Positions 10,991-21,027 of a stretch of DNA of 64,000 bases are shown piece after piece. This DNA is from Tricholomella constricta (Eukaryota; Basidiomycota; Agaricomycetes; Agaricales; Lyophyllaceae): the NCBI GenBank assembly GCA_013368375.1, contig JAACJP010000021.1, positions 434,001 to 498,000 of the forward strand, given 5' to 3'. Each line of letters opens with the position of its first letter. Position 1 is the stretch's first letter. Made by a program: the position numbers and the translations under genes. A model generated the notes under the pieces. That model was not told the origin of the DNA and did not search any database. It worked only from the letters and a program-made list of their open reading frames with translations.

Positions 10991-11110
10991 TGAGATGTAT
11001 TGCTCCGCTTCCGCCTTCCGCTCCGTCTCCCGTTGCACAGCCACCCTCGGTAGCCGGCATCATCTTTACTGGTTGCGTCTGGTTGTGTTCCGTTGCACGT
11101 CTGCACCGCT
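10990..11110 (+). repeat. Dispersed repeat, copy 1
   Basis: The blocks GGTGAGATGTATTG, GTTGCACAGCCACCCTCGGT and TTCCGTTGCACGTCTGCACC occur in the same order on the minus strand at 17,405-17,220. This copy lacks about 60 bp in the middle. It is non-coding and does not match the LTR families here. Confidence 0.65.
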
Positions 11111-11459
11111 GTTGCGGAGAGACCATGGTGTGAATGCCTCCGGGTGCAAGAGATTGAGCTCCTCGCACGCCGTTGCCTTCATTGACAAACAAGGCTCTTT
11201 GTATTCTCCCAGGTTGCCGTAGATATTTTATGAATCATGAGAACAAGAGAATGTATGGTAATGAACGTATGGACTTCTGCGAACAAGGTATATAACTAGA
11301 TTACCGTGCGTGGAAGAGAGTCAGGATACAGATCTGAGCCGTCCAAATCTTACCAATTTACAGTCGTCATCGTCCGTGTCAAGTATACTAGACCGAATAT
11401 ACTCTAAAGGCGCAGTGTTGCATGGTGAGTAGAAAATAGCATCAATCGAAGACAAACAC
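11111..11459. other. No gene; 3' side of next gene
   Basis: Contains the downstream part of the minus-strand gene ending at 11,460. A possible last intron (GTAAGT at the stop, CAG/TTTAG near 11,415) could extend that protein by a few residues; otherwise empty. Confidence 0.4.
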
Positions 11460-13084
11460 TTACTCAAGGATGTCGTTGTTATGATAAAAAGGGTAATGTT
11501 CCTGCGTGGGCCGTACCGCGAAATCGACAAACTCGGAGTTCCATGACCAGAGCCACTCGCGACGATATGCGTTGTATGGTAGAAGGGGTACAAATTTCCT
11601 TCGTGAGCTGAAGTTGGCCGTCTGTTCGTGATACAGGCGGTGGCGTGGATAGTCACCCCTTGATGGGCCCACCGCTCTGCGAGTTGCGGTGTATATCCGG
11701 TCGAAGACGTGGAGCCATCGAGTGATCTCCGGAGCCCTCCATCGTGGTACAAGGACGCGAAAGGTCGGCCGCGATGCTGCGACAGTGCGAATGTGCGTAG
11801 CCGCTTCGTGATCCGATTCGTCACTCGACATCCCGTCGACCCCGAGTTGCTGAAGGATCCGGACGTGGCCTTGAAGGCTCGGATTTAACTGGGCGATCTC
11901 CAGTCGCCTGTGGAAGAGCTGGAATAATTGGGTGAGACTCGAGGAAGATGCACAAGATGTAGAAGATACTCACTGTCCTTTTACGTCCTTCACGCCGCAT
12001 GCGTTTGGTGAGTACTTGTGGCGGGCTTTCTAGTTGGCCGTTGATCTGGTGATATTTGCGCCGGAGTGTTTTGAGTCGAGTATAGAAGGCTTCCATTACC
12101 TCCAACGTAGTCTCGACGCGATCTTCGAGTTGGTGAAAGCGAATATAATCCTTCGCAAAGACCTTTGCTGCGGAACGGTTCCACGGATGACGAGGGGGGC
12201 CGAGGATATACAGCCGAAATTCCGCAGGATGGGTGGCTTCGCCATGGTCGTGACTTGCGGTTTCTGCCCACTCTGCTGCTTCGGCGTGGCTAACACTCGG
12301 GACTAGCAGCCGCGAGGATCCAACCAGCCTGATGAGGTAGCTACGAACCTTGCTCTGTGAATCCTGTCGGTCAGGACTGCATGCAGCGGATACCAGCTCG
12401 TAAAACTTACCGCAAGCTGAATAGAAGCACTGGAGCGACGCACAGGACTTTCTGTGAGCTTGGGTCCCCTTCTGAACCTGGGCTCCCTTCCACCAGCTGA
12501 ACTCGCTGGGACTCGGATGGCACCTTGTTGGCCAATTGCACGGGTGAGGGCTTGGAATCCGTTCGTGATGTCGGTGCTCAACTGGGCCTGGGCCTGGTAA
12601 AGGTCTTCGACGAGATGACGAAGATCTAGCTACAATGTCGGGGGAGTCAAAATCGATTGTTTCAATCAAATGAATATTGTCGTTACCTGATCATGTCTGC
12701 CTCCGTAGTCTGCCGGATACTCCTCCTCGTCGTCGGCATCATGCCTATAGGCGTCGTAATCCTGACGGCTGTTAATAGACGAAAGGGGGGGGGAAGACAG
12801 ATGCGAACCTGGTCTTCAAGTTCATCACTGACTGATAGACCTTGGGCCATGTGTTCCTCCCTCAGCCGTTCTCGCCTGTATTGCGGTGCCATGATATGGA
12901 CGATTGGGCCGTTCATGTGAACATCGCCTTCGTTTTGTATCGACGGCTGTCATTTTGTCTATACACAGCAAGCATATCAATGTGATTGCGGACGCACCAG
13001 AGTACCCAGGCCATTCTGCGCCATATCGCTGAAGCTGGCGGGTCGTGATCCTTGTGGATTCTCCTGCAATTGCGACAGAGACAT
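11460..13084 (-). CDS. Uncharacterised 455-aa protein, 6 exons, SSDESDHE motif
   Basis: Exons 13084-12998, 12946-12809, 12761-12687, 12629-12411, 12363-11974 and 11918-11460 join with all introns in phase 0 to an intact 455-aa protein starting MSLSQLQENP. Residues about 45-90 are charged (YRRERLREEHMAQGLS), an acidic stretch DADDEEEYPADY follows, and residues about 300-330 contain YTRLKTLRRKYHQINGQLES. The C-terminal third has RRLEIAQLNP, GVDGMSSDESDHE, VPRWRAPEITRWLHVFDRIY and RKFVPLLPYNAYRREWLWS. I recall the GVDGMSSDESDHE block and the following tryptophan-rich domain from many unnamed agaric proteins, often in high copy, with no known function. No membrane segment or signal peptide. Choice of acceptors was fixed by frame (for example CAG before CCGTCG at 12,947). 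It may belong to an expanded or mobile family. Confidence 0.75.
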
Positions 13085-13196
13085 GATCGCAGTAGAATGG
13101 TGCAGTGCAGAGAACTCGTGGAGTACCTAGGTAGCTGAATTATTGATTACGATCATCCGCATGTTGATTCCAAATATTCTGCCGTAAAGTGCAAAC

Positions 13197-13532
13197 CTTG
13201 GAACCCCAGAATGTGGTGTGGGCGTGGGGGGATGATCTGCGCTTGGCCTTTACTTGGGATGCCTTTGGACAATATTTGGCATGACCATGGCCAGGGGCTA
13301 GGGTCGGCGACGACTGGGCTGTCTAGAACGTACAGCTCGTGGGCAGCCTCCAAAAGCCACGATGCAGTCAATAACGTACGCGCCTTGATCGTGAGTTCTA
13401 GGGGTTGACCTGGTCTATACATGCAACGTGAGCCGAATCCGGTGCAGGATAGAAAATGCCCTTACCCGACAATGCATTGATCATGAGTATTGAGTTCCCT
13501 GGAAGGTGGAGCACCTCCACGCGAGCAACCAT
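13197..13532 (-). CDS. Short uncharacterised protein, probably partial
   Basis: ATG at 13,532 opens MVARVEVLHLPGNSILMINA; a 56-nt GT-AG intron (13465-13410) leads to QPLELTIKARTLLTASWLL, then SPVVADPSPWPWSCQIL and PRPHHILGFQ up to a weak donor GTTTGC at 13,196. The two exons fit in frame and look coding. No convincing third exon is found before the start of the next gene at 13,084, so the protein is about 95 aa or is truncated. Not recognised beyond a vague memory of similar unnamed agaric proteins. Same strand as its neighbours on both sides. Confidence 0.45.
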
Positions 13533-14209
13533 AGGCACCTCGTAGGCGAAGACCTGGATACATGTAAATATGGAATACAAAGAATATCGCAGAAAGAAAT
13601 CTCACATCAATCGATCGCGATCTCCAGAATGGATCGATTTCCAACAACATTTGGTTCCGTAAACGCCACAGTGCATGTCGACATGCCTCATGGTCATTGC
13701 AAGTCCACCGTTTCCCTCCTGATTGTACTATCCTTTGTTCGGAGGTATGATGATCACCGGATATCAGTTTACTTCTCAATTGATACCTCGAGGTGGAGGC
13801 TTAAATCAAAGCGCAATTTTTTTCATGATCAGTATCAGAATTCAGTAGCAGGAGCGATCGAAGGGGGGATATATCGAAATGTACTATCGATTCTTTGTCT
13901 CCCCATATGAGGCACCGTACTCATGTTTTTCGTATCAAGGGATTCGGAGGGGAATGCATGTGACGTGATCCGTTGATCCGTTGTTGATCTAATCTTATCT
14001 TCGTTACTGTATGAGCTGAGGGCGTGGATTGCGGGTGAAAGGTGGAACGAGGGTGAGAACGTGTTAGTGGAGAGGTGGGGGCTTGAAACAACGGAGTTGG
14101 GGGAGCTCGTAGCGAAATTGACCTAGATATGGGATGGCAGTTAAAATGGTGTTGCGAAGCGGGGACCGAAGTTACTGTAAGTAATATCCGATAATATAAC
14201 CCCACAGGA
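13533..14209. other. No gene seen
   Basis: Open frames exist on both strands (for example plus 13,506-13,910) but without motifs or splice partners. It probably contains promoter sequence of the gene to its left and the terminator of the gene to its right. Confidence 0.4.
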
Positions 14210-16953
14210 TCATTGTTCCTTTGGGCGTTTCTCCTTCAACGCGTCGCTGTAGTACTTGTCGAGGACATCACGTGTGAGCCTGTGGTGCCTCCAGAATGGC
14301 TTTCCGTCGGGCTCAATACGAAGATACCGTTCGCCCGGATATAGCGGATGTCGAACAGCCTCCTGTTCTCCGGAGTCCAGTAGTTCTGTCACATTGTTCC
14401 ATAAGTGGTTCCGGTATAGCCAGACCGTTCGATTCCCCCCGCGCGGATTGTGAATGTAGACGTGGCCTGATTGGGGGAGATCGAGGAGCTCGGGGGGATA
14501 CTTGAGGGCAGTGGAGGATTGTGAGGCATAAATTGTGGTGGACTTCGACGCGTTGGGCTTGCGCCAGACCTCCTTAAACATGTACGTGACCAGGCCGTTG
14601 TTTATGAGGGCAATGGTGCCCGTTAAGCCCTTGAAAGTTCTACCGCACAACTTGTTAGAATGTATTTTCAGCTGATAGAACGGAAGACACACGTTGGTTC
14701 ATGATCAGGAATTTTCGTGGGTGTCGACAAAGGCCTGGTATGACGTCAATCACGTCATCTTCAATCATGAAACAACGACTTACGCAGAAGCAGTAGCAGA
14801 GACGATCGCGTGAGCCTGATCATGATCATGATGCCTGAACAAGGAAGCTTTCATGAGTGACGGGTGGGCGTATACAATGAATGACACGTACTGTACCCGA
14901 TCGTCACGGACACTAGAGAAGTGCTGTTGGGCTTGGGCTTGCGAAGCCGATTGAAACCTGTATCGGAGTTGAAGCAGTGCTCATCCACTGGAGACGAAGA
15001 CAAACTGAGATGACCCGGGCACCTCTTGCTGCTCTCGTCGAAGTTGGCTGGGAGGCTCACTGTACGGCCCAGAAGCACCATCGGAGACGCGAGCCTGATC
15101 ATGATGCCTGAACCCGGATACCTGTTGCTGCTCTGGCCGAAATTGGCGGGGAGGCTCGCTGTGATCATGATGCCTGAACCCGGATACCTGTTGCTGCTCT
15201 GGCCGAAATTGGCGGGGAGGCTCACTGTGGTGATCATGATGCCCGAACCCGGATACTTGTTGCTGCTCTGGCCGAAATTGGCGGGGAGGCTCACTGTGGT
15301 GATCATGATGCCCAAACCCGGATACTTGTTGCTGCTCTGGCCGAAATTGGCGGGGAGGCTCACTGTGATCATGATGCCTGAACCCGGATACTTGTTGCTG
15401 CTCTGGCCGAAATTGGCGGGGAGGCTCACTGTACTGCGAGCTTTGTACATAGCTGCGAACGTTAGAAATACATGTACAAGGAAGATATCAGGTGGCTTAC
15501 AGGGCTGAGGATTCGGAGGGCCTATATTGTGGCCTTTTACCCTGCCTATTTGACAGCGGAGTATTCGGACTAGAATCTGTTGGTAGGTGTTACATGAGAT
15601 ATGACCAAACGCACTATGCTCCTGGGACCTCCGACTCCGGGTGTAAGTCGCCCCAACGATTTGGTTGAGCCCTTTGGGGCGTCCTGCAAGGACGTATCAA
15701 TACAGGAGTCATTCTTAACATAATCACAGCGACTCACTGAAGCGCTGGATGGCCTGATGCAGCCGTTGACTGAGCGTACCCCGGTCGGGCGAACTCCGTT
15801 TCGGCATACTGTTGTTGCTGAACGTGATCATCGGCATACAATTGCTGCTGGGCCTGACTGTGGGGCGTCCTGCAAGGACGTATCAATACAGGAGTAATTC
15901 TTAGCATAATCACGGCGACTCACTGAAGCGCTGGATGTCCTGATGCAGCCGTTGACTGAGCGTACCCCGGTCGGGCGTCCGTTTCGGCATACTGTTGTTG
16001 CTGAACGTGATCATCGGCATACAGTTGCTGCTGGGCCTGACGTGGTCCGGGGTGGTTCGAAGCGCCGACATGAGGTGCCACCCGTTGGGCGTGCTGCTGC
16101 AAGGCTTGGTCTCCCAGAACACTATGCTCGTGTAAGTAGAGGCGCTTCGAAGAGGAAACGGCCGGACACTCACTGAAGCACCTCTGGCTGACCTGATGTA
16201 GCCGCCGGCTGGGCATGCTGTTGTTGCGAGACTTGGGCAACGCTATGATGGCATTTGTGGATGGGCTTCAGGAAGAAAAGTCCGGACACTCACTGAGGCG
16301 CCGCTGCTTGATCGGGTGCCGCCGCCGCTGGTTGGGCGTGCGCCTGATCTGGCGCGACCGCAGGTTGGACATGCCTCTGCTGCGAGACTGCCTCGGGGGG
16401 AGGGCGATGTGGGGCGGCTGCGGCGCTACGATATTGTAAGGGTGATTTTGTTAGACAATGAAATTTGGGTTAGATGAAGGGAACTTACTCATCGGCATCC
16501 TTGGACAACTTATCGACATCACTAAGATCAGATGAGTAAGTATTTCAAAGACGATTGGAAAGGCGACATACCCAGATGGCTCTTCTCCTGGGGATTGCGG
16601 AGGTTCCGATTCCGCGTAATCGGAGAAGGTAGGGCTAGGCCCGTTATTTCTGTAGTGTTGATAGTTAGTCGAGGAATGAAGAACTTAACAAAATTGAGTC
16701 TCACACTTGGTATGCGCCAGGTATCCAGTCATTCGACTCATCTTTGCTAGACGCCGAACTATCCGAATGATAGCCCGAGGAGTCGAATATGTCCAGGCGG
16801 TGATTGATATACTATCATCGATGTTGATCGTGAGCTGCCTTGATTGAAGGAGGTCGTGCAGAGAATACGTACATCCACGTCGTTGGGACCGAGGAACGAC
16901 GGCTCCTTAGTCGACGGAAGCAGAATTCGCGGTGGCAAGTTTTCATCTCCCAT
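14210..16953 (-). CDS. Gln/His-rich modular protein, 653 aa, 14 exons
   Basis: Exons 16953-16873, 16811-16705, 16649-16572, 16521-16489, 16425-16294, 16242-16174, 16121-15924, 15869-15738, 15683-15615, 15569-15501, 15452-15006, 14957-14892, 14834-14784 and 14639-14210 join without a stop. The first intron is phase 0 and all twelve others are phase 2. The N-terminus (MGDENLPPRILLPSTKEP) is acidic and serine-rich; exons 5-9 are rich in Ala, Gln, Pro and His (QQQHAQPAATSGQPE; QQQLYADDHVQQQQYAE); exon 11 carries tandem SEPPRQFRPEQQQVSGF units. The last exon switches to a folded-looking domain, TFKGLTGTIALINNGLVTYM, then RYLRIEPDGKPFWRHH, ending in a basic tail. No family is recognised. A low-complexity regulator or scaffold is conceivable but is only a guess. 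ATG 16953 is the first in-frame start after a stop-free run. Confidence 0.65.
15030..15435 (-). repeat. 66/69-bp coding minisatellite
   Basis: Units starting TGATCATGATG begin at 15,096, 15,162, 15,231, 15,300 and 15,366, spacing 66, 69, 69 and 66 bp, with a diverged sixth unit to the left. They lie wholly in exon 11 of the Gln/His-rich gene and encode 22- or 23-residue repeats on minus. Because the length is a multiple of three, other frames on both strands are also open; the frame used is fixed by the flanking exons. Confidence 0.9.
15684..16055 (-). repeat. 186-bp tandem duplication of exon plus intron
   Basis: 15,684-15,869 (exon 8 of 132 bp plus a 54-bp intron) and 15,870-16,055 (the 3' 132 bp of exon 7 plus its 54-bp intron) are nearly identical, including the intron. 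The unit is symmetric in phase, so the copy adds 44 residues without a frameshift. Confidence 0.85.
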
Positions 16954-16999
16954 GTTTGGGTCTTCCAGATGCTCGTTCAATCTCCATCCTTTTAAAGTC

Positions 17000-17640
17000 G
17001 GTCAGAAAGGAATCAGCAAATTCGGATGGGGAAATGATTCGTAGCCAAGCGTAAGACCGCATGGCCACCTATGCATCTCCCAAATTCCTCGTGATAACAT
17101 CGAAGGAATTATGATCACAGTATGCTGCTTATTGACCGCTGGACGTAGTCCATGTTGTTCTATTATAAAGGAAGCCCCCTTGGCCCCCAGTTCCTGCACC
17201 TGCTGAGTCCGTAAATGCTGCACCGACGGGCCATCCCGTTTTCGGTGCAGACGTGCAACGGAACGCAGCCAAACCAACACAACCATTACATTACATGAAG
17301 AACAGTAACATTACAGCAGATAACGTAGATTAGATCATGCTGGCTACCGAGGGTGGCTGTGCAACGGGTGAGCGGAGGACGGAACGGAACAATACATCTC
17401 ACCTTCCCCACATATTCCCCGTCTCCACCGGGTCCCGTATTATACCGCTGCCGAGTAGGCCTCACGGCTGAGGGCACCCAAGGTGTCCCTTCTTTTATCC
17501 CGGTATCGGGTGCATTGGTTGGTGAAGTGATATTGAAAGACATTTACATGGTATTACAAAGGTGGGGAACGACAGAACGATACAACTACACTATTTACGG
17601 TAAAGGAGCCTATAGCGAATGTTAGAAAATGGCAAATAGA
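17000..17640. other. Intergenic, contains dispersed repeat copy 2
   Basis: The minus strand at 17,240-17,060 is open and reads QELGAKGASFIIEQHGLRP, which may be a leftover exon, but no join to either neighbour works cleanly. The rest is the repeat at 17,220-17,405 and AT-rich sequence. Confidence 0.35.
17220..17405 (-). repeat. Dispersed repeat, copy 2
   Basis: Inverted relative to the copy at 10,990-11,110 and about 60 bp longer in the centre; the outer blocks are nearly identical. Confidence 0.65.
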
Positions 17641-17648
17641 TAAGATTA

Positions 17649-17740
17649 ATCATACCCGAATACGTCTATTGAGACGAGTTCCCGTCGCGTATGCGTCTTC
17701 GAGCCGTGAGATGAACCTGGGAGAGTGTCATGAAAATTTG
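17649..17740 (-). repeat. Segment also present at 41,015-41,085
   Basis: The last exon of the gene above (FISRLEDAYATGTRLNRRI) recurs in diverged form around 41,020-41,085, including part of the preceding intron acceptor. Confidence 0.6.
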
Positions 17741-18394
17741 AAGTCATTGAAAGAGGTGCAACTCACACACTGACGGCCTGCTCCACAATGGCCCTCTTCA
17801 CTCGAGGGCAAGCCAATACAGGTATGGAAGCACCTTTCATGAAGACGACAACCTCCCCCTTGAACAGGTCTCGCTTGAAAGACCTGACGCTCTTGTTCGG
17901 AGGAGCTCGCTCGCTCCAATATCCGTAAATGATAAAGGAATAGTTGCCGACCTCGACGACAGACCGGCGGACGTGCTGCTCTTCAGGAGCGATCGAGGTC
18001 AACCCGGGAGTGACCTCGAACTCCGGACATCCGGTGGTGCCAGCCTTGTAGGGAAACGACCGCAGGACGCGCCGTTTGTTGTTGGTAGCGTAGAGGAACC
18101 CCTTCGCAGCAGTGCGCTTAATTTTCGTCAGCGTGGAGACGAGAGGGATACGAGAATACGATAGCTTACCGGAACCGTACGTGAAGACCTAGATGACATT
18201 GAGTATGATTCGTGATGAAAGAATTGAACGACAAGAAAATGCAAGTTGTCGGCTCTGATATATATACCTTCATCTGGCCTCGAGGCTACACCAATAACTC
18301 TACCGGGAAAATTGAAGGAAATTCTAGTAAAAATGACAATAACCGCAAAATGAGGCTTCATACCTGACGATCTCAATCTTTTGAAATCACGCAT
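17650..18394 (-). CDS. Uncharacterised gene, partial or damaged
   Basis: A minus-strand reading begins with ATG 18,394 (MRDFKRLRSS) and continues through short exons (VIGVASRPDE near 18,290; VFTYGSG near 18,190) to a long block 18,118-17,763: RTAAKGFLYATNNKRRVLRS, then PEFEVTPGLTSIAPEEQ, GNYSFIIYGYWSERAPPNKS and EVVVFMKGASIPVLACPRVK. After an intron, FISRLEDAYATGTRLNRRI follows at 17,713-17,652. The small upstream exons do not all join in one phase, so either my splice choice is wrong or the gene is damaged, and no end is seen before the repeat. The block resembles unnamed agaric proteins; function unknown. Confidence 0.45.
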
Positions 18395-18789
18395 CTAGTC
18401 CAGCGCTCACATTGGAAATCGCGATCGCGCTCGCGTAGCGTTCATGATCAAAGCCTGTCTATTTGGAGAAGTCTCATGATATTAATTGAAGCCCATCAGA
18501 ATTCCGATGGAAATTTGCTTCCGCGGATGGAAGATGGTGAGGTACTACGTATACCGGGGCATCGACACGCATACGCACCTCCAGCGAGTTAACCATACCT
18601 GGGAGGCCACAGCCCGCGCATGAGGCAACACTGAGGCAATGAACTGGCATTACCGCCAGCACCCCAGCGTGCATGCGCGAGCCAAGCGGCCACGTTTCCG
18701 AGCCCTTGATGCTCTATATGTGCCTAGAGTTCCTCTAAAAATTATAATACACATTGCATACTGATCAGCCGTGCTCACCTTTTGGAATT
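18395..18789. other. Divergent intergenic spacer
   Basis: Lies between a minus-strand gene start at 18,394 and a plus-strand gene start at 18,790, so it should hold both promoters. No clear TATA box or other motif. Confidence 0.4.
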
Positions 18790-20730
18790 ATGGCCACTGT
18801 TGCGCTGTCGCGCTACGTTCAATGGCTTGACACCAGCGACAACCGCCAAATCAACGTCATGCGTTTTTCTCGCGATGGAGAATGTCTCGCCACAGGAGAC
18901 CACAACGGAATGCTACTTGTAAGTTTTCTTTTCTCAGAACATGCTTATATTGAATGACTCTCCTTGATAGATCTACGAAACACTCACATGGAAGCCTGTT
19001 CTGCGATACGAAGCCTCGACCGCGATCCGCGCCATAGCATGGCATCCAACGAGTCTCAAGCCACGCCGCCTTGTGGCGGGGGCTGACAACGGGAACGTTT
19101 TCGACATTTCCTTCAGGCTGGCCGACGGCAAGGCTCAAGTAAGTGCAAACCATCTGGCTGTTACGGGACACTGACTTACATCGGCCCAGGACGAACCTTC
19201 GAGTCGCCCGATAAGATTCAAAAGTCTTATCCACCACATTGAATTCAATGTGGTCGGAAACCAGTTTGCGGTCGCGTATGGGCCGCATATTTACCTGATA
19301 AACTGTCAGTGAACCTGAAATACCCATCGTGCAGTGGACTTACATTTGTTCAAGCACTTAAACACTACCGGGTAGAGGGAGGGCATCTCGGTATCCCCAA
19401 GCAATCCCACCATCCCGCAGTCACTCGCGGCGTTCACTACATCAGCGACGAAGCGCTGATTGTGATCTTCATGAACCCACGGATGGGGATTCAGTGAGTA
19501 GCGTATCTCTGTTGTGTATATAAAACGATATCTAAGACGTGACTATGATAGACTTTACAGTGCCCAGGCACCTTATGAACTGCTTCGCCAGTTCAAATTG
19601 CGCCCTGGAGGCGAGTGGTTAATGTGAGGCGATGTAGTATTTACTCTGTGTCAAGGCTGACGTACCTGAGTCCAGTGGATCCTCGGCGCTCAGTCCGAAC
19701 AGGAAGATGCTTGTCGTGACGAATTTTCATGACGGGGTGGACTGGTACTCGGTGAAAAAGCTCAAATACGTTCACTCGACCCGATTTGACCCCAAGGAGC
19801 ACTTCGCCGTCGGCATCGATTTCGTTACCAGCTCCGGCGTCGTCGTCGGTCGCAGCCGCGGAGGCCTTATACTGGCCAACTTGTTTACAGCGAAAAATCC
19901 GGAGCGCCAAGATCTGTTTCCAAAGTCTAGTGAGTTTCGAATACCCTAATTCGAAGCAGGCAAGCTTACTGTCTCACTACAAGGAACACAAATTATCGTA
20001 AGTCGTCGCCGAATTTCCTTTGTGGTTGATCTAAAATTCATGCAGGCGGTGGGGCGGCGCGACGGAAAGATAATGGTAGCTGCGGCCACCAAGGAAAGAG
20101 AGACATGGCCCATCAAGTATCCCCTCCGGAGTCCTTTAATCGCTGACGACTTAAATCCAACGAGAACTGCCGTTCTCCAGATTTTGCAGGTACGTAATCG
20201 CTTACTCGAGATTCCCATTCTGATGTCATCTAGGGGGCACGCGTTGCGCTGGAAAAGGGAGAAGGTCAAAATGAAGTAGATACCGCCGACCACAATGTCA
20301 GGAAAGAGGTGCGAACGCAATATCCGCAACCTCTTATTATGCTCATACTTATTTTTAGCGTCCGCACAGCCATTGGAAACTGGTCCTGTGGACAGTACTC
20401 ATCAGTGCTGGAGTCCTGTATATTTCGAATGACTTTACCACGAGTGAGGTCCATGTCCGAACGGTCCTCGTTACGACAACGGCCACCGCTACAACGACCA
20501 CCTTCATAACAACAGCCGCCCCCACGGTCATCATGACAATGACCCAGAATACTTGCGCAACTCGTAATATCAATATCTTCAATTTCGCTGTGCCAACGAT
20601 GGCCGCCATGGAGACGAGGACCTTCGCCGAGGCCATCGAGGGCGCGGATATGGACATCTTCAATGTATGTTCATCAGCGACTACGATTAATTGGCTGGGG
20701 CTGATGACTTACATTTGTTAGCAGTTGTAG
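18790..20730 (+). CDS. WD40-like protein with C-terminal membrane segment
   Basis: Eleven exons (18790-18918, 18971-19138, 19190-19304, 19355-19493, 19552-19623, 19676-19929, 19984-19997, 20046-20189, 20234-20308, 20359-20664, 20722-20730) join to 474 aa. The start MATVALSRYVQWLDTSD is followed by WD40-type blade strands: INVMRFSRDGECLATGDHNG, then AIRAIAWHPT and RRLVAGADNGNVFD, later GVHYISDEALIVIF and VAVGIDFVTSSGVVVGRSRG-like strands. Near residue 385, HWKLVLWTVLISAGVLYIS forms one hydrophobic span, followed by a Thr/Ala-rich stretch and an acidic end, so the protein is probably anchored with the propeller on one side. Such proteins form large unnamed families in wood-decay fungi. Exon 7 is only 14 bp. 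The model looks intact; role unknown. Confidence 0.75.
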
Positions 20731-21027
20731 CTACTATTTTGAAAGAGACTTGATGGCGAAAGGCGTTAGCAGAAGATCGCGGTATAGGAGGGACGCATTG
20801 CGACCTATAGCAAATATGTGACGTACATTAGCTGGTCGTGAGATGTAGAATATCGTACCAATCAAGGTAAATGTAAATATTGTCTAGTATGCCCGTAGCT
20901 GTTCCTGTATATCATGTACTCCTCCTCCTTCGCCTGCCCCTCTGGGAGACAAATTTCAAAATATGTTTCATTACATTAGCGATACGAGATTTTTAACGGT
21001 AGAATGTAGATGATTATGTCCTATGAA

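Noticed and set aside
13533..13910. 134-codon plus-strand frame
   Set aside because: No motif, no splice partners, and it overlaps the antisense exon at 13,466-13,532.
14816..15440. Regularly spaced repeats that could suggest a CRISPR array
   Set aside because: Repeats are directly adjacent without unique spacers and are coding; the genome is eukaryotic.
15026..15508. Long plus-strand open frame with Leu-rich repeats over the minisatellite
   Set aside because: It exists only because 66/69-bp units stay open in several frames; flanking exons on minus join in a different, continuous frame.
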